Positions 13,094 to 28,451 are shown, counted from the first letter of the stretch. The stretch is DNA of 64,000 bases from Pseudomonas sp. 21 (GCF_000955805.1 NZ_JYOA01000007.1:621832-685831); one strand, 5' to 3'. A program made the numbers and translations. Notes: generated by a model not told the origin, from the sequence alone.

Positions 13094-14842
13094 ATGGACA
13101 TCAAACGTTCAATCCTATTCGTCGCCCTGGCAATCGTGTCCTACGCGCTGGTTCTCCAGTGGAACAAGGACTACGGCCAGCCCGAACTGCCGGCGCAGAC
13201 CGCGACCTTCAATCAGACTGAAGGCCTGCCGGACACTTCCGTGCCTGCCGGCAATGCGGCCAACGCCGACGTACCCACCACGCAGAACGCCCAGGCCAGC
13301 CTGCCCAATGAGCAGAAGCCAGCGGCAGCCAGCGAACAGCTGATCCGCGTGAAGACCGATGTCCTGGACGTGACCATCGACCCGCGCGGCGGCGACGTGA
13401 TCAAGCTCGGCCTGACCCAGTACCCGCTGCGCCAGGACCGCCCGGACGTACCGTTCCCGCTGTTCGAACGTGACAACCAGCGCACCTACCTGGCCCAGAG
13501 CGGCCTGACCGGCGCCAACGGTCCGGATGCCGCTGCCAGCGGTCGCCCGCTCTATGCCTCGGCCAAACCCGTTTACGAACTGGCCGACGGCCAGGACCAG
13601 ATGGTCGTCGACCTGACTTATGCACAGGATGGCGTGAGCTACATCAAGCGCTTCACCTTCCATCGCGGTCTGAAAAACGACTGCACCGAGAAGGAAAAGG
13701 CGCAGAAGAAGCTCGAATGCATCAACCCCAATGCCTATCAGGTCGGCGTGAGCTACCTGATCGACAACCAGAGCGACAAACCGTGGAACGCCTCGCTGTT
13801 CGCCCAGCTCAAGCGTGACGCCAGCGTCGACCCGTCCTCCACCACCGCTACCGGCGTATCGACCTACCTCGGCGCCGCAGTCTGGACCCCTGAAAAGCCC
13901 TACGTGAAAGTGTCCATGAAGGACATGGACAAGGAGCAGTTCAAGGAAACCGTCCAGGGTGGCTGGGTAGCCTGGCTGCAGCACTACTTCGTCACCGCCT
14001 GGGTTCCCGCCAAGGGCGATACCCACAGCGTGATGACCCGCAAGGACGCCCAGGGCAACTACATCGTCGGCTACACCGGCCCCAACCTGACCGTTGCGCC
14101 GGGTGCCAAGGGCGAAACCAGCATGACCCTGTATGCCGGCCCGAAACTGCAGGCGTACCTGAAGGAACTGTCCCCGGGTCTGGAACTGACCGTCGACTAC
14201 GGCCCGCTGTGGTTCATCGCCCAGCCGATCTTCTGGCTGCTGCAACATATCCACAACCTGGTAGGTAACTGGGGCTGGTCGATCATCTTCCTGACCATCG
14301 TCATCAAACTGGCCTTCTTCCCGCTGTCCGCCGCCAGCTACCGCTCCATGGCCCGCATGCGCGCCGTGTCGCCGAAACTGGCCGCCCTGAAGGAACAGCA
14401 TGGCGACGATCGCCAGAAGATGTCCCAGGCGATGATGGAGCTGTACAAGAAGGAGAAGATCAATCCGCTGGGCGGCTGCCTGCCGATCCTGGTGCAGATG
14501 CCAGTCTTCCTCTCGCTGTACTGGGTACTGCTGGAGAGCGTCGAGATGCGCCAGGCCCCGTGGCTGGGCTGGATCGTCGACCTGTCGGTGAAGGATCCGT
14601 TCTTCATCCTGCCGATCATCATGGGCGCCACCATGCTGGTTCAGCAGATGCTCAACCCGACTCCGCCGGACCCCATGCAGGCCAAGGTAATGAAGCTGAT
14701 GCCGATCATCTTCACCTTCTTCTTCCTTTGGTTCCCGGCCGGTCTGGTCCTGTACTGGGTTGTGAACAACTGCCTGTCCATTGCACAGCAGTGGTACATT
14801 ACCCGTCGGATCGAAGCGGCGACGAAGAAGGCTTCCGCCTGA
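13094..14842 (+). CDS. yidC: Membrane protein insertase YidC
   Basis: YidC (Oxa1/Alb3 family) inserts and folds inner-membrane proteins, including ATP synthase subunits encoded downstream. At 582 residues it has the Gram-negative layout. An N-terminal membrane anchor (SILFVALAIVSYALVLQW) comes first, then a large periplasmic beta domain to about residue 350. The conserved five-segment C-terminal region follows, including GNWGWSIIFLTIVIKL and the PLGGCLPILVQMPVF motif. It is the last gene of the rpmH operon. Confidence 0.97.
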   Translation: MDIKRSILFVALAIVSYALVLQWNKDYGQPELPAQTATFNQTEGLPDTSVPAGNAANADVPTTQNAQASLPNEQKPAAASEQLIRVKTDVLDVTIDPRGGDVIKLGLTQYPLRQDRPDVPFPLFERDNQRTYLAQSGLTGANGPDAAASGRPLYASAKPVYELADGQDQMVVDLTYAQDGVSYIKRFTFHRGLKNDCTEKEKAQKKLECINPNAYQVGVSYLIDNQSDKPWNASLFAQLKRDASVDPSSTTATGVSTYLGAAVWTPEKPYVKVSMKDMDKEQFKETVQGGWVAWLQHYFVTAWVPAKGDTHSVMTRKDAQGNYIVGYTGPNLTVAPGAKGETSMTLYAGPKLQAYLKELSPGLELTVDYGPLWFIAQPIFWLLQHIHNLVGNWGWSIIFLTIVIKLAFFPLSAASYRSMARMRAVSPKLAALKEQHGDDRQKMSQAMMELYKKEKINPLGGCLPILVQMPVFLSLYWVLLESVEMRQAPWLGWIVDLSVKDPFFILPIIMGATMLVQQMLNPTPPDPMQAKVMKLMPIIFTFFFLWFPAGLVLYWVVNNCLSIAQQWYITRRIEAATKKASA

Positions 14843-14869
14843 TAGCGCAGCCCGACACCGATCGACAAG

Positions 14870-14888
14870 ACGCCCCCTCGTGGGGCGT
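14870..14888 (+). terminator. Terminator after yidC
   Basis: ACGCCCC (14870-14876) pairs with GGGGCGT (14882-14888) around a short CTCG-containing loop, and the stem is followed by TTTGC. It ends the rpmH-yidC operon before mnmE. Confidence 0.75.
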
Positions 14889-14949
14889 TTTGCTATGTGG
14901 ATAACTTTGCTTTCCCGCGCGCCACGAACACAACCGCGAGACCGCCGAC

Positions 14950-16317
14950 ATGAATGCAGCCCGTGAAACCATCGCCGCCGTCGCCACCGCCCAGGGCCGT
15001 GGTGGGGTGGGTATTGTCCGCGTCTCCGGTCCTCGTGCACGCGCCATGGCCATCACCCTGAGCGGCCGAGAGCCCCAACCGCGCTACGCCCACTACGGAC
15101 CCTTCCACGCCGATGACGGCGACGTCATCGACGAAGGCCTGCTGCTGTACTTCCCCGGCCCGAATTCCTTCACCGGCGAAGACGTGCTCGAGCTACAAGG
15201 CCATGGCGGCCCCGTCGTGATGGACATGCTGCTGCAGCGCTGCCTCGAACTGGGCGCACGCCAGGCCCGCCCCGGCGAGTTCAGCGAGCGCGCGTTCCTC
15301 AACGACAAGCTCGACCTGGCCCAGGCCGAAGCCATTGCTGACCTCATCGAGGCCAGCTCGGCACAGGCCGCACGCAACGCCGTGCGCTCGCTGCAGGGCG
15401 AGTTCTCCCGCCGTGTACACAGCCTCACCGACCAGTTGATCGGTTTGCGCATGTACGTCGAGGCCGCGATCGACTTCCCGGAAGAGGAAATCGACTTCCT
15501 CGCCGACGGCCATGTTCTCTCGCAACTGGATGCAGTGCGCGCCGAACTCGCTTCTGTGTTGCGGGAGGCAGGCCAGGGCGCGCTGCTGCGTGACGGCATG
15601 ACGGTGGTGATAGCCGGACGTCCCAACGCCGGCAAATCGAGCCTGCTGAACGCCCTGGCGGGGCGTGAAGCGGCCATCGTCACCGATATCGCCGGCACCA
15701 CCCGCGACGTCCTGCGTGAACATATCCACATCGACGGCATGCCGCTTCACATCATCGACACCGCAGGCCTGCGCAGCACCGATGACCATGTGGAAAAGAT
15801 CGGCGTGGAACGCGCGCTCAAGGCCATCAGCGAAGCGGACCGCGTGCTGCTGGTGGTCGACTCCACCGCGCCGGAAGCCAGCGATCCGTTCGCGCTGTGG
15901 CCAGAGTTCCTCGACAGCCGCCCGGATCCGGCGCACGTGACCCTGATCCGCAATAAGGCGGATTTATCCACAGAGAGCATCGGGCTGGAAGAGAGCGCTG
16001 ACGGCCACGCCACGATCACTCTGTCAGCCCGTTCCGGTAATGGCCTGGACCTGCTGCGCGAGCACCTGAAGGCCTGCATGGGCTTCGAGCAGACCGCCGA
16101 GAGCAGCTTCAGCGCCCGCCGACGCCATCTGGACGCCTTGCGCCTGGCTGGCGACAGCCTTGAGCACGGCCGCGCACAGCTCACCCTGAGCGGCGCAGGC
16201 GAGCTGCTGGCCGAGGACCTGCGTCAGGCCCAGCAAGCCCTGGGCGAGATTACCGGTGCCTTTACGCCGGACGACCTGCTGGGACGCATTTTCTCCAGCT
16301 TCTGCATCGGCAAGTAA
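14950..16317 (+). CDS. mnmE: tRNA modification GTPase MnmE
   Basis: MnmE works with MnmG to build the 5-carboxymethylaminomethyl group on wobble U34 of several tRNAs. The 455 residues include the N-terminal folate-binding dimerisation domain and a G domain inserted in a helical domain. G1 GRPNAGKSS lies near residue 225, followed by the switch G2 TTRD, G3 DTAGL and G4 NKAD. The protein ends in the invariant FCIGK motif whose Cys is functionally important. The partner gene mnmG follows after the second DnaA-box-rich spacer. Confidence 0.97.
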   Translation: MNAARETIAAVATAQGRGGVGIVRVSGPRARAMAITLSGREPQPRYAHYGPFHADDGDVIDEGLLLYFPGPNSFTGEDVLELQGHGGPVVMDMLLQRCLELGARQARPGEFSERAFLNDKLDLAQAEAIADLIEASSAQAARNAVRSLQGEFSRRVHSLTDQLIGLRMYVEAAIDFPEEEIDFLADGHVLSQLDAVRAELASVLREAGQGALLRDGMTVVIAGRPNAGKSSLLNALAGREAAIVTDIAGTTRDVLREHIHIDGMPLHIIDTAGLRSTDDHVEKIGVERALKAISEADRVLLVVDSTAPEASDPFALWPEFLDSRPDPAHVTLIRNKADLSTESIGLEESADGHATITLSARSGNGLDLLREHLKACMGFEQTAESSFSARRRHLDALRLAGDSLEHGRAQLTLSGAGELLAEDLRQAQQALGEITGAFTPDDLLGRIFSSFCIGK

Positions 16318-16863
16318 TCCACAACGCTGCTTTTGCCTACCGGTGACGGGTTCGTCTCTTCACCGCGACTGCGGCTGCCCGGCATTCTTCTTCGCAGCTA
16401 TCTATCCACAACCACAAACTCACCAAGGCTCCCTATTTACGGGGCTTACAGGGCATAAATAGTGGATTCCACAGGCATTCGTGAACCCTGTGGAAAAGTC
16501 GCGTACAGATACGTTGACAAACCCTGCCTCAGCCAGTGGATAACTACACCTGTTGATAACAACGCACTTAATCCACAAGCTAGCCACGGGAGATCCCCTG
16601 CAACCCTACAGCATCGCCACAGGGTTGTTAGGCGCTGAAACCTAGGCTGTATCTGGCCTACAAGTGCTTATCCACAGAAAACGGCTTCACCATACATAAA
16701 CACAAGCTCTAAAAAGATTTAAAAAGATTCCTCTCTTTTATTTTCTATTAGAGGCGGACAGTACCCATTGGCTATTTTTTGTTCAGGTGCCTTCAATCGA
16801 ACGGCCTTAAGCCCTATACTGTCCGGCTCTCTTCTTTCTCCTTGATCAACAGGCACGAGGTGC
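16318..16863. other. DnaA-box-rich spacer, second origin-like region
   Basis: This 546-bp stretch between mnmE and mnmG holds no gene. A perfect box lies at 16668-16676. One- or two-mismatch boxes are at 16315-16323, 16402-16410, 16489-16497, 16535-16543, 16551-16559 and 16569-16577. An AT-rich block at 16705-16760 contains the tandem repeat AAAAAGATTTAAAAAGATT. The layout parallels the main oriC, and a second autonomously replicating fragment has been described near this locus in pseudomonads. Activity in the chromosome is not implied. Confidence 0.65.
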
Positions 16864-18759
16864 GTGGTGGATTTCCCTTCCCGTTTTGACGTGATCGTGA
16901 TCGGCGGCGGCCATGCCGGCACAGAGGCCGCACTAGCGGCCGCACGCATGGGCGTGAAGACGCTGCTGCTCACCCACAATGTGGAAACCCTTGGTCAGAT
17001 GAGCTGCAACCCCGCCATCGGTGGGATCGGCAAAAGCCATCTGGTCAAGGAAATCGATGCGCTGGGCGGTGCCATGGCACTGGCCACAGATAAAGGCGGC
17101 ATTCAGTTCCGCGTGTTGAACAGCCGTAAAGGCCCGGCCGTCCGCGCGACCCGAGCCCAGGCTGACCGCGTTCTCTACAAGGCCGCCGTCCGCGAGATCC
17201 TGGAGAACCAGCCGAACCTGTGGATATTCCAGCAGGCGTGTGATGACCTGATCGTCGAGCAGGATCAGGTGCGTGGCGTAGTGACCCAGATGGGTCTGCG
17301 ATTCCATGCCGATAACGTCGTCCTCACCGCCGGTACTTTCCTCGGTGGACTTATCCACATCGGCCTGGAGAACTACTCCGGTGGCCGTGCCGGTGATCCG
17401 CCCTCGATCGCCCTGGCGCGCCGCCTGCGTGAACTGCCGCTGCGTGTCGGCCGTCTGAAGACGGGTACTCCGCCGCGCATCGACGGCCGCAGTGTCGACT
17501 TCAGCGTGATGACCGAGCAGCCCGGCGATACACCCATTCCGGTGATGTCATTCCTGGGCTCCAAGGACATGCACCCGCGCCAGGTCAGTTGCTGGATTAC
17601 CCACACCAACGCGCGGACCCACGAGATCATCGCGTCCAACCTCGATCGCTCGCCCATGTACTCCGGCGTGATCGAAGGCGTCGGCCCGCGTTACTGCCCG
17701 TCGATCGAGGACAAGATCCATCGCTTCGCCGACAAGGACAGCCATCAGGTCTTCCTCGAGCCGGAAGGCCTGACCACCCATGAGCTCTACCCGAACGGCA
17801 TCTCCACTTCGCTGCCCTTCGATGTGCAGCTGGATATCGTCCGTTCCATCCGCGGTATGGAGAACGCGCACATCGTTCGCCCGGGTTACGCCATCGAGTA
17901 CGACTACTTCGACCCGCGCGACCTGAAGTACAGCCTGGAGACCAAAGTCATCGGCGGTCTATTCTTCGCCGGCCAGATCAACGGCACCACCGGCTACGAA
18001 GAAGCCGGCGCCCAGGGGCTGCTCGCCGGAGCCAACGCCGCGCTGCGTTCGCAGGGCCGCGACAGCTGGTGCCCGCGTCGTGACGAGGCGTACATCGGCG
18101 TACTGGTCGACGACCTGATCACCCTCGGCACTCAGGAGCCGTACCGCATGTTCACGTCGCGCGCCGAATACCGGCTGATCCTGCGCGAGGACAACGCGGA
18201 CCTGCGCCTGACCGAGAAAGGCCGCGAGCTGGGTCTGATCGACGACGAGCGCTGGGCGGTATTCGAAGCCAAGCGCGAAGGTATCGAGCGTGAAGAGCAG
18301 CGTCTGAAGAGCACCTGGGTTCGCCCCAACACTGCGCAGGGCGATGCCATCGCCAAGCGCTTCGGTACGCCGCTGGCGCACGAATACAACCTGCTCAACC
18401 TGCTGGCCCGCCCGGAAATCGATTACCTCAGCCTGGCCGAAGTGACCGGCGCTGGCGCGGAAGACCCGCAGGTCGCCGAACAGGTGGAGATCCGCACCAA
18501 GTACGCCGGCTACATCGATCGCCAGCAGGAAGAGATCGCTCGCCTGCGGGCCAGCGAAGACACCCGCCTGCCTGTGGATATCGACTACCAGTCCATTTCC
18601 GGGCTGTCCAAGGAGATCCAGCTCAAGCTGGGTAGTGCCCGACCGGAAACCCTCGGTCAGGCCGGCCGCATTCCGGGCGTGACCCCGGCGGCGATCTCTC
18701 TGTTGCTGATCCATCTGAAGAAGCGCTCGTCCGGTCGTCAGCTGGAGCAGAGCGCCTGA
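16864..18759 (+). CDS. mnmG: tRNA uridine 5-carboxymethylaminomethyl modification enzyme MnmG
   Basis: MnmG is the FAD- and NADH-dependent partner of MnmE in wobble uridine modification. The 631-residue protein has the FAD-binding [10 protein letters not shown] near residue 14, the conserved NPAIGGIGK with its catalytic Cys just before, and the second dinucleotide signature PPSIALA region. The C-terminus has the ISGLSKEIQ and IPGVTPAAI helical motifs. Two adjacent GTG codons (16864, 16867) could start translation; the second gives VDFPSRFD with the start at the position usual in Pseudomonas. The stop overlaps the rsmG start (TGATG). Confidence 0.97.
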   Translation: MVDFPSRFDVIVIGGGHAGTEAALAAARMGVKTLLLTHNVETLGQMSCNPAIGGIGKSHLVKEIDALGGAMALATDKGGIQFRVLNSRKGPAVRATRAQADRVLYKAAVREILENQPNLWIFQQACDDLIVEQDQVRGVVTQMGLRFHADNVVLTAGTFLGGLIHIGLENYSGGRAGDPPSIALARRLRELPLRVGRLKTGTPPRIDGRSVDFSVMTEQPGDTPIPVMSFLGSKDMHPRQVSCWITHTNARTHEIIASNLDRSPMYSGVIEGVGPRYCPSIEDKIHRFADKDSHQVFLEPEGLTTHELYPNGISTSLPFDVQLDIVRSIRGMENAHIVRPGYAIEYDYFDPRDLKYSLETKVIGGLFFAGQINGTTGYEEAGAQGLLAGANAALRSQGRDSWCPRRDEAYIGVLVDDLITLGTQEPYRMFTSRAEYRLILREDNADLRLTEKGRELGLIDDERWAVFEAKREGIEREEQRLKSTWVRPNTAQGDAIAKRFGTPLAHEYNLLNLLARPEIDYLSLAEVTGAGAEDPQVAEQVEIRTKYAGYIDRQQEEIARLRASEDTRLPVDIDYQSISGLSKEIQLKLGSARPETLGQAGRIPGVTPAAISLLLIHLKKRSSGRQLEQSA

Positions 18760-19409
18760 TGTCCCTGGTCACTGCCCGCCACGCCGAAGAACTCGCGCGT
18801 GGCATCCAGACGCTCGGCCTGGATATCGACGCCGCCACCCAGCAACGCCTGCTGGACTACCTGGCCCTGCTGGCCAAGTGGAACAAGGCCTACAACCTCA
18901 CCGCCGTGCGCGATGTGGATGAAATGGTCTCGCGCCACCTGCTCGACAGCCTGAGCATCGTCGCGCAATTCGAAGCCGCCGGCGGTGAGCGCTGGCTGGA
19001 TGTCGGCAGCGGTGGAGGCATGCCCGGCATCCCGCTGGCCATCCTGTTCCCTGCAAAGTCCCTGACCCTGCTGGACAGCAATGGCAAGAAGACCCGCTTC
19101 CTGACCCAGGTGAAGCTGGAGCTCAAGCTCGACAACCTGCAGGTTATCCACAGCCGGGTAGAAGCCTTCCAGCCAGAACAGCCGTTCAACGGGATTGTCT
19201 CCCGGGCTTTCAGCAGCCTCGAAGACTTCACGAACTGGACGCGTCACCTGGGTGACACTCGAACCAACTGGCTGGCCATGAAAGGCGTGCACCCCAGCGA
19301 CGAGCTCGCGGCACTCCCGGAGGATTTCCGGGTCGAAGCCGAACACGCTCTGGCGGTGCCGGGTTGCCAAGGCCAGCGCCATCTGCTGATACTGCGCCGC
19401 ACTGCATGA
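18759..19409 (+). CDS. rsmG: 16S rRNA (guanine527-N7)-methyltransferase RsmG
   Basis: RsmG uses S-adenosylmethionine to methylate N7 of G527 in 16S rRNA. It is 216 residues with the SAM-binding [21 protein letters not shown] and the KWNKAYNLT segment are family markers. It is translationally coupled to mnmG by a one-base overlap and precedes parA by 18 bp, the standard gidA-gidB-parA-parB arrangement. Confidence 0.97.
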   Translation: MSLVTARHAEELARGIQTLGLDIDAATQQRLLDYLALLAKWNKAYNLTAVRDVDEMVSRHLLDSLSIVAQFEAAGGERWLDVGSGGGMPGIPLAILFPAKSLTLLDSNGKKTRFLTQVKLELKLDNLQVIHSRVEAFQPEQPFNGIVSRAFSSLEDFTNWTRHLGDTRTNWLAMKGVHPSDELAALPEDFRVEAEHALAVPGCQGQRHLLILRRTA

Positions 19410-19427
19410 CGGGGAGTGGGGAAAACC

Positions 19428-20216
19428 ATGGCTAAGGTATTCGCGATCGCCAACCAGAAGGGTGGCGTCGGCAAGACCACGACCTGTATCAACCTCGCGG
19501 CATCGCTGGTCGCTACCAAGCGACGCGTGCTGCTGATCGACCTCGATCCACAGGGCAACGCCACCACCGGCAGCGGTGTGGATAAGTTGTCCCTGGACCA
19601 TTCCATCTACGACGTGCTCACCGGCGAATGCGACCTGGCCCAGGCCATGCAGTTCTCCGAGCACGGCGGCTACCAGCTTCTGCCCGCCAACCGCGACCTC
19701 ACCGCGGCGGAAGTGGTGCTGCTGGAGATGGACATGAAGGAACACCGCCTGCGCCACGCGCTGGCGCCGATCCGCGAGAACTACGACTTCATCCTCATCG
19801 ACTGCCCGCCGTCGCTGTCGATGCTGACGGTCAACGCCCTGTCCGCCTCGGACGGCGTGATCATCCCCATGCAGTGCGAGTACTACGCACTGGAAGGGCT
19901 GACCGACCTGATGAACAGCATCCAGCGCATCGCCGAGCGCCTGAACCCGGCGCTGAAGATCGAAGGCCTGCTGCGCACCATGTACGACCCGCGCATCAGC
20001 CTGACCAACGACGTCAGCGCGCAGTTGCAGGAACACTTCGGCGACAAGCTCTACACCACCGTGATCCCGCGCAACGTGCGACTCGCTGAAGCCCCCAGCT
20101 TCGGCATGCCGGCGCTGGTCTACGACAAGCAATCGCGCGGTGCCCTCGCCTACCTGGCGCTGGCCGGCGAGCTGGTGCGCCGTCAGCGCGCCGCCCGCAC
20201 CACCGCACCCGCCTAA
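19428..20216 (+). CDS. parA: Chromosome partitioning ATPase ParA (Soj)
   Basis: This Walker-type ATPase binds nucleoid DNA and drives segregation of ParB-parS complexes. It is 262 residues with the deviant Walker A KGGVGKTT near residue 10, the DLDPQGN motif, and Walker B FILIDCPPSL. I chose ATG 19428-19430 (MAKVFAIANQ), preceded by GGGGAGTGGGG. An upstream GTG at 19416 would add only four residues. Confidence 0.96.
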   Translation: MAKVFAIANQKGGVGKTTTCINLAASLVATKRRVLLIDLDPQGNATTGSGVDKLSLDHSIYDVLTGECDLAQAMQFSEHGGYQLLPANRDLTAAEVVLLEMDMKEHRLRHALAPIRENYDFILIDCPPSLSMLTVNALSASDGVIIPMQCEYYALEGLTDLMNSIQRIAERLNPALKIEGLLRTMYDPRISLTNDVSAQLQEHFGDKLYTTVIPRNVRLAEAPSFGMPALVYDKQSRGALAYLALAGELVRRQRAARTTAPA

Positions 20217-20233
20217 GAGATTAAGGAACCCGC

Positions 20234-21106
20234 ATGGCCGCCAAGAAACGAGGTCTCGGACGCGGGCTGGACGCCCTGCTCAGTGGCTCCAGCGCCGCTA
20301 CGCTGCAGGAAGAAGCCGTTCAGGTGGACAGCAAGGAGCTGCAACACCTGCCGCTGGACCTGATCCAGCGCGGCAAGTACCAGCCCCGCCGCGACATGGA
20401 CCCGCAGGCCCTCGAGGAGCTCGCCCAGTCGATCAAGGCCCAGGGCGTGATGCAGCCCATCGTGGTGCGCCCCATCGGCAATGGTCGCTACGAGATCATC
20501 GCCGGCGAGCGCCGCTGGCGCGCCACCCAGCAGGCCGGCCTGGACAAGATCCCGGCGATGGTCCGCGAAGTGCCCGACGAAGCGGCCATCGCCATGGCGC
20601 TGATCGAGAACATCCAGCGCGAAGACCTCAATCCCATCGAGGAAGCGGCCGCACTGCAGCGCCTGCAGCAGGAATTCCAGCTGACCCAGCAACAGGTCGC
20701 CGACGCCGTGGGCAAATCCCGCGTGACCGTGGCCAACCTGCTGCGCCTGATCGCCCTGCCGGAAGAGATCAAAACCCTGCTCTCCCATGGCGACCTGGAA
20801 ATGGGCCATGCCCGCGCCTTGCTCGGACTGCCGGAGAATCGGCAGGTTGAGGGTGCGCGACATGTTGTCGCACGCGGTTTCACCGTGCGTCAGACCGAAG
20901 CACTAGTGCGCCAGTGGCTCAATACCTCCGAGGAACCTGTCAAAACGGTCAGGACCGACCCGGACATCAGTCGCCTCGAACAGCGCCTGGCCGAGCGCCT
21001 GGGCGCTCCCGTGCAGATTCGCCATGGCCAGAAGGGCAAGGGCCAGTTGGTGATCCGCTACAACTCCCTCGACGAGCTGCAGGGTGTGCTCGCCCACATA
21101 CGCTGA
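20234..21106 (+). CDS. parB: Chromosome partitioning protein ParB (Spo0J)
   Basis: ParB is a CTP-dependent DNA clamp that loads at parS sites and spreads. The 290 residues contain the CTP-binding N-domain with GERRWRA (the arginine-rich patch) and ENIQREDLNP. A central helix-turn-helix (LTQQQVADAVGKSRVTVANLLRL region) and a C-terminal dimerisation domain follow. Its cognate parS palindromes are in recF, about 12 kb away across the origin. Confidence 0.97.
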   Translation: MAAKKRGLGRGLDALLSGSSAATLQEEAVQVDSKELQHLPLDLIQRGKYQPRRDMDPQALEELAQSIKAQGVMQPIVVRPIGNGRYEIIAGERRWRATQQAGLDKIPAMVREVPDEAAIAMALIENIQREDLNPIEEAAALQRLQQEFQLTQQQVADAVGKSRVTVANLLRLIALPEEIKTLLSHGDLEMGHARALLGLPENRQVEGARHVVARGFTVRQTEALVRQWLNTSEEPVKTVRTDPDISRLEQRLAERLGAPVQIRHGQKGKGQLVIRYNSLDELQGVLAHIR

Positions 21107-21151
21107 TACGAAAGGCTATGTAGGGGGTCGTCGGAAATCACTACCTGACGG

Positions 21152-21180
21152 TTGAACGGGTATGCGGCGCCCCCTATACT
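21152..21180 (+). promoter_or_regulatory. Promoter of the ATP synthase operon
   Basis: TTGAAC (21152-21157) and TATACT (21175-21180) have a 17-bp spacer, a near-consensus sigma-70 promoter 77 bp before atpI. It is the only good promoter seen in the parB-atpI gap. Confidence 0.75.
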
Positions 21181-21257
21181 CTGCGCGCAATTTTGTCGGC
21201 ACAAAGTATGCCAAGTTGTTGATTTGTGAAGCCGACGCCAGAGGACTGTGAGCTCAG

Positions 21258-22551
<1,294 letters not shown>

Positions 22552-22568
22552 TCCAAAGATTCTGTACG

Positions 22569-22589
22569 CCCCTTCCCCGATGGGAGGGG
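22569..22589 (+). other. GC-rich hairpin between atpB and atpE
   Basis: CCCCTTCCC (22569-22577) can pair with GGGAGGGG (22582-22589) in an otherwise gene-free 109-bp gap. It has no T-run, so it is not a typical terminator. It might be an mRNA-processing or stability element that raises c-subunit expression, which is an inference. Confidence 0.4.
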
Positions 22590-22615
22590 GTGAAAGAAGA
22601 GCTTCACCACCTTAA

Positions 22616-22918
<303 letters not shown>

Positions 22919-22970
22919 TTTCCGGACAGCGGAAATCTGTGACTGAACAACGAACGAGCGAGGTATTGGC

Positions 22971-23441
22971 GTGAACATTAATGCAACTCTGATCGGCCAG
23001 GCCATCGCGTTCGCCATCTTCGTCCTGTTCTGCATGAAGTTCGTATGGCCTCCGGTCATCGCGGCTCTGCACGAGCGTCAGAAGAAGATCGCCGACGGCC
23101 TGGACGCTGCCAACCGCGCGGCTCGTGACCTGGAACTGGCTCACGAGAAAGCGGGTCAGCAACTGCGCGAAGCCAAGGCTCAGGCAGCCGAAATCATCGA
23201 GCAGGCGAAGAAGAGCGCTAACCAGATCGTTGACGAAGCCCGTGATCAGGCCCGTGCCGAAGGTGATCGCATGATCGCTCAGGCCAAAGCCCAGATCGAA
23301 CAGGAACTCAACAGCGTCAAAGACGCCCTGCGTGCCCAAGTGGGTGCCCTGGCTGTCTCCGGCGCCGAGAAGATCCTGGGTGCTTCGATCGATGCCAACG
23401 CGCAAAAGCAGCTGGTTGATCAACTGGCCGCCGAGATCTAA
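22971..23441 (+). CDS. atpF: F1Fo ATP synthase subunit b
   Basis: This is the peripheral-stalk subunit. The 156-residue protein has one N-terminal membrane helix ([19 protein letters not shown]) and then a long charged, alanine-rich helix that dimerises as a coiled coil. Translation begins with GTG (22971-22973). Confidence 0.96.
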   Translation: MNINATLIGQAIAFAIFVLFCMKFVWPPVIAALHERQKKIADGLDAANRAARDLELAHEKAGQQLREAKAQAAEIIEQAKKSANQIVDEARDQARAEGDRMIAQAKAQIEQELNSVKDALRAQVGALAVSGAEKILGASIDANAQKQLVDQLAAEI

Positions 23442-23453
23442 GCAGAGGGCGAT

Positions 23454-23990
23454 ATGGCAGAACTGACCACATTGGCTCGTCCATACGCGAAGGCGGCTTT
23501 CGAGTACGCCCAGGCTCATCAGCAACTGGCCGACTGGTCCGCTGCTCTGGGTGTGCTGGCTGCAGTGTCGCGGGACGACACCGTGCGCCAGCTGCTCAAG
23601 GAGCCCCAGCTGACCGCGGCAGCCAAGGCTGACGCGCTGATCGACGTGTGTGGCGACAAGCTCAATGCTCCGGCCCAGAACTTCGTCCGGACTGTGGCTG
23701 AAAACAAGCGGCTCGACCTGCTGCCGACCATCTTCGTGATGTTCGAGCAGCTCAAGGCCGAGCAGGAAAAATTGGTCGAGGTCGAGGTCACCAGTGCCTT
23801 CGCCCTGGACCAGCAACAGCAGGACAAACTCGCCAAGGCTCTCAGCGCCCGGCTCAGTCGCGAAGTGCGACTTCATGCGTCGGAAGACGCGAGCCTGATC
23901 GGCGGCGTGGTGATCCGCGCCGGTGACTTGGTAATCGATGGCTCGGTGCGCGGCAAAATCGCGAAACTGGCCGAAGCGTTGAAATCTTGA
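23454..23990 (+). CDS. atpH: F1Fo ATP synthase subunit delta
   Basis: This subunit links the b stalk to the top of the F1 head. The 178 residues start [19 protein letters not shown], the OSCP/delta signature, and the C-terminal part has [20 protein letters not shown], the conserved delta motif. It lies 12 bp after atpF. Confidence 0.96.
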   Translation: MAELTTLARPYAKAAFEYAQAHQQLADWSAALGVLAAVSRDDTVRQLLKEPQLTAAAKADALIDVCGDKLNAPAQNFVRTVAENKRLDLLPTIFVMFEQLKAEQEKLVEVEVTSAFALDQQQQDKLAKALSARLSREVRLHASEDASLIGGVVIRAGDLVIDGSVRGKIAKLAEALKS

Positions 23991-24008
23991 GTTTGAAGGG
24001 GCAGCGGC

Positions 24009-25553
<1,545 letters not shown>

Positions 25554-25605
25554 GCCGCAGCGGGGGTCGCTAGCGGCCCCCGCCTGCTAAACCGATAGGT
25601 GTGAA

Positions 25606-26466
25606 ATGGCAGGCGCAAAAGAGATTCGCAGCAAGATTGCGAGCATCAAAAGCACGCAAAAAATCACCAATGCCATGGAAAAGGTGGCGGTGAGCAAGAT
25701 GCGCAAGGCACAAATGCGCATGGCGGCCGGCCGTCCCTACGCGGAGCGCATTCGCCAGGTGATCGGCCATCTGGCCAACGCCAACCCGGAATACCGTCAC
25801 CCGTTCATGGTCGAGCGTGAAGTAAAGCGCGTCGGCTACATCGTGGTGAGCTCCGACCGTGGTCTGGCTGGCGGCCTGAACATCAACCTGTTCAAGGCTC
25901 TGGTCAAGGACATGAGCGGGCAGCGCGATCGTGGCGCGGAGATCGACCTCTGCGTGATCGGCTCCAAGGGTGCATCCTTCTTCAAGAGCTATGGCGGCAA
26001 CGTGGTTGCGGCTATCAGCCACCTGGGCGAAGAGCCGTCGATCAATGATCTGATCGGCAGCGTCAAGGTCATGCTGGATGCCTACCTGGAAGGTCGTATC
26101 GATCGCCTGTACGTGGTTTCCAACAAGTTCGTCAACACCATGACCCAGAAGCCGACCGTGGAACAGCTGATTCCGCTGGTGGCCGAGGACAATGCCGAGC
26201 TGAAGCACCACTGGGACTACCTCTACGAACCCGACGCCAAGGCCCTCCTCGATGGCCTGCTGGTGCGCTACGTGGAATCCCAGGTGTACCAGGCCGTGGT
26301 TGAGAACAACGCCTGTGAGCAGGCGGCCCGGATGATTGCAATGAAGAACGCTACCGACAACGCCGGTGATCTGATCAGTGGTCTGCAACTGATCTACAAC
26401 AAGGCACGTCAGGCGGCGATCACCCAGGAAATCTCGGAAATCGTCGGCGGCGCTGCCGCGGTGTAA
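25606..26466 (+). CDS. atpG: F1Fo ATP synthase subunit gamma
   Basis: This is the central rotor shaft of F1. The 286 residues start [20 protein letters not shown], a long coiled-coil helix, and end with the matching C-terminal helix ([19 protein letters not shown]) that penetrates the alpha/beta ring. [11 protein letters not shown] is a family motif. Confidence 0.97.
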   Translation: MAGAKEIRSKIASIKSTQKITNAMEKVAVSKMRKAQMRMAAGRPYAERIRQVIGHLANANPEYRHPFMVEREVKRVGYIVVSSDRGLAGGLNINLFKALVKDMSGQRDRGAEIDLCVIGSKGASFFKSYGGNVVAAISHLGEEPSINDLIGSVKVMLDAYLEGRIDRLYVVSNKFVNTMTQKPTVEQLIPLVAEDNAELKHHWDYLYEPDAKALLDGLLVRYVESQVYQAVVENNACEQAARMIAMKNATDNAGDLISGLQLIYNKARQAAITQEISEIVGGAAAV

Positions 26467-27873
<1,407 letters not shown>

Positions 27874-27913
27874 TCCGTGCGCCCGGCAACGGGCGCTTAC
27901 GTGAGGCAAGGGT

Positions 27914-28339
27914 ATGGCTATTACTGTCCACTGCGACATCGTCAGCGCCGAAGCGGAGATCTTCTCCGGTCTGGTCGAGCTGGTCGTAGCGCACGGCTCC
28001 CTGGGCGATCTGGGTATCGCTCCGGGCCACGCGCCGCTGATCACCGAGCTCAAGCCGGGTCCGATCCGCCTGGTGAAGCAGGGTGGCGAACAGGAGGTGT
28101 ACTACATCTCCGGTGGCTTCCTCGAAGTACAGCCGAGCATGGTCAAGGTTCTCGCCGACACCGTGATTCGCGCAGGTGACCTCGACGAAGCGGCTGCCCA
28201 GACCGCACTGAAGGAAGCTGAGAAGGCTCTGCAAGGTAAAGGTGCAGAGTTCGACTACAGCTCCGCCGCAGCCCGCCTGGCCGAAGCCGCAGCGCAACTG
28301 CGCACGGTCCAGCAGGTTCGCAAGAAGTACGGCGGCTAA
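27914..28339 (+). CDS. atpC: F1Fo ATP synthase subunit epsilon
   Basis: Epsilon attaches to the rotor and regulates ATPase activity. The 141 residues start [19 protein letters not shown], with [14 protein letters not shown] and a C-terminal helical hairpin. Last gene of the operon, followed by two hairpins. Confidence 0.97.
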   Translation: MAITVHCDIVSAEAEIFSGLVELVVAHGSLGDLGIAPGHAPLITELKPGPIRLVKQGGEQEVYYISGGFLEVQPSMVKVLADTVIRAGDLDEAAAQTALKEAEKALQGKGAEFDYSSAAARLAEAAAQLRTVQQVRKKYGG

Positions 28340-28344
28340 GCCGC

Positions 28345-28362
28345 GAAGTCCCCAGGGACTTC
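28345..28362 (+). terminator. Hairpin after atpC
   Basis: GAAGTCCC (28345-28352) pairs with GGGACTTC (28355-28362) over a 2-nt gap, immediately after the atpC stop and before the main terminator. There is no T-run, so it may protect the mRNA 3' end. Confidence 0.4.
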
Positions 28363-28376
28363 AGCGTCAAATAGGA

Positions 28377-28406
28377 AAAGGGTAGCCTTGGCTACCCTTT
28401 TTCTTT
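28377..28406 (+). terminator. Terminator of the atp operon
   Basis: AAAAGGGTAGCC and GGCTACCCTTTT form a perfect stem around TT, followed by TCTTTTT. This is a textbook intrinsic terminator ending the atp operon, and it can act on both strands. Confidence 0.9.
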
Positions 28407-28451
28407 TTCTACACCCGGGGTTTCCCCGCTCACCAGGACGGTCCCTCACTC

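Noticed and set aside
13115..15040. Long minus-strand frame opposite yidC
   Set aside because: This is a compositional shadow of yidC; the low-complexity Gln/Arg/His-rich translation is typical of an antisense frame.
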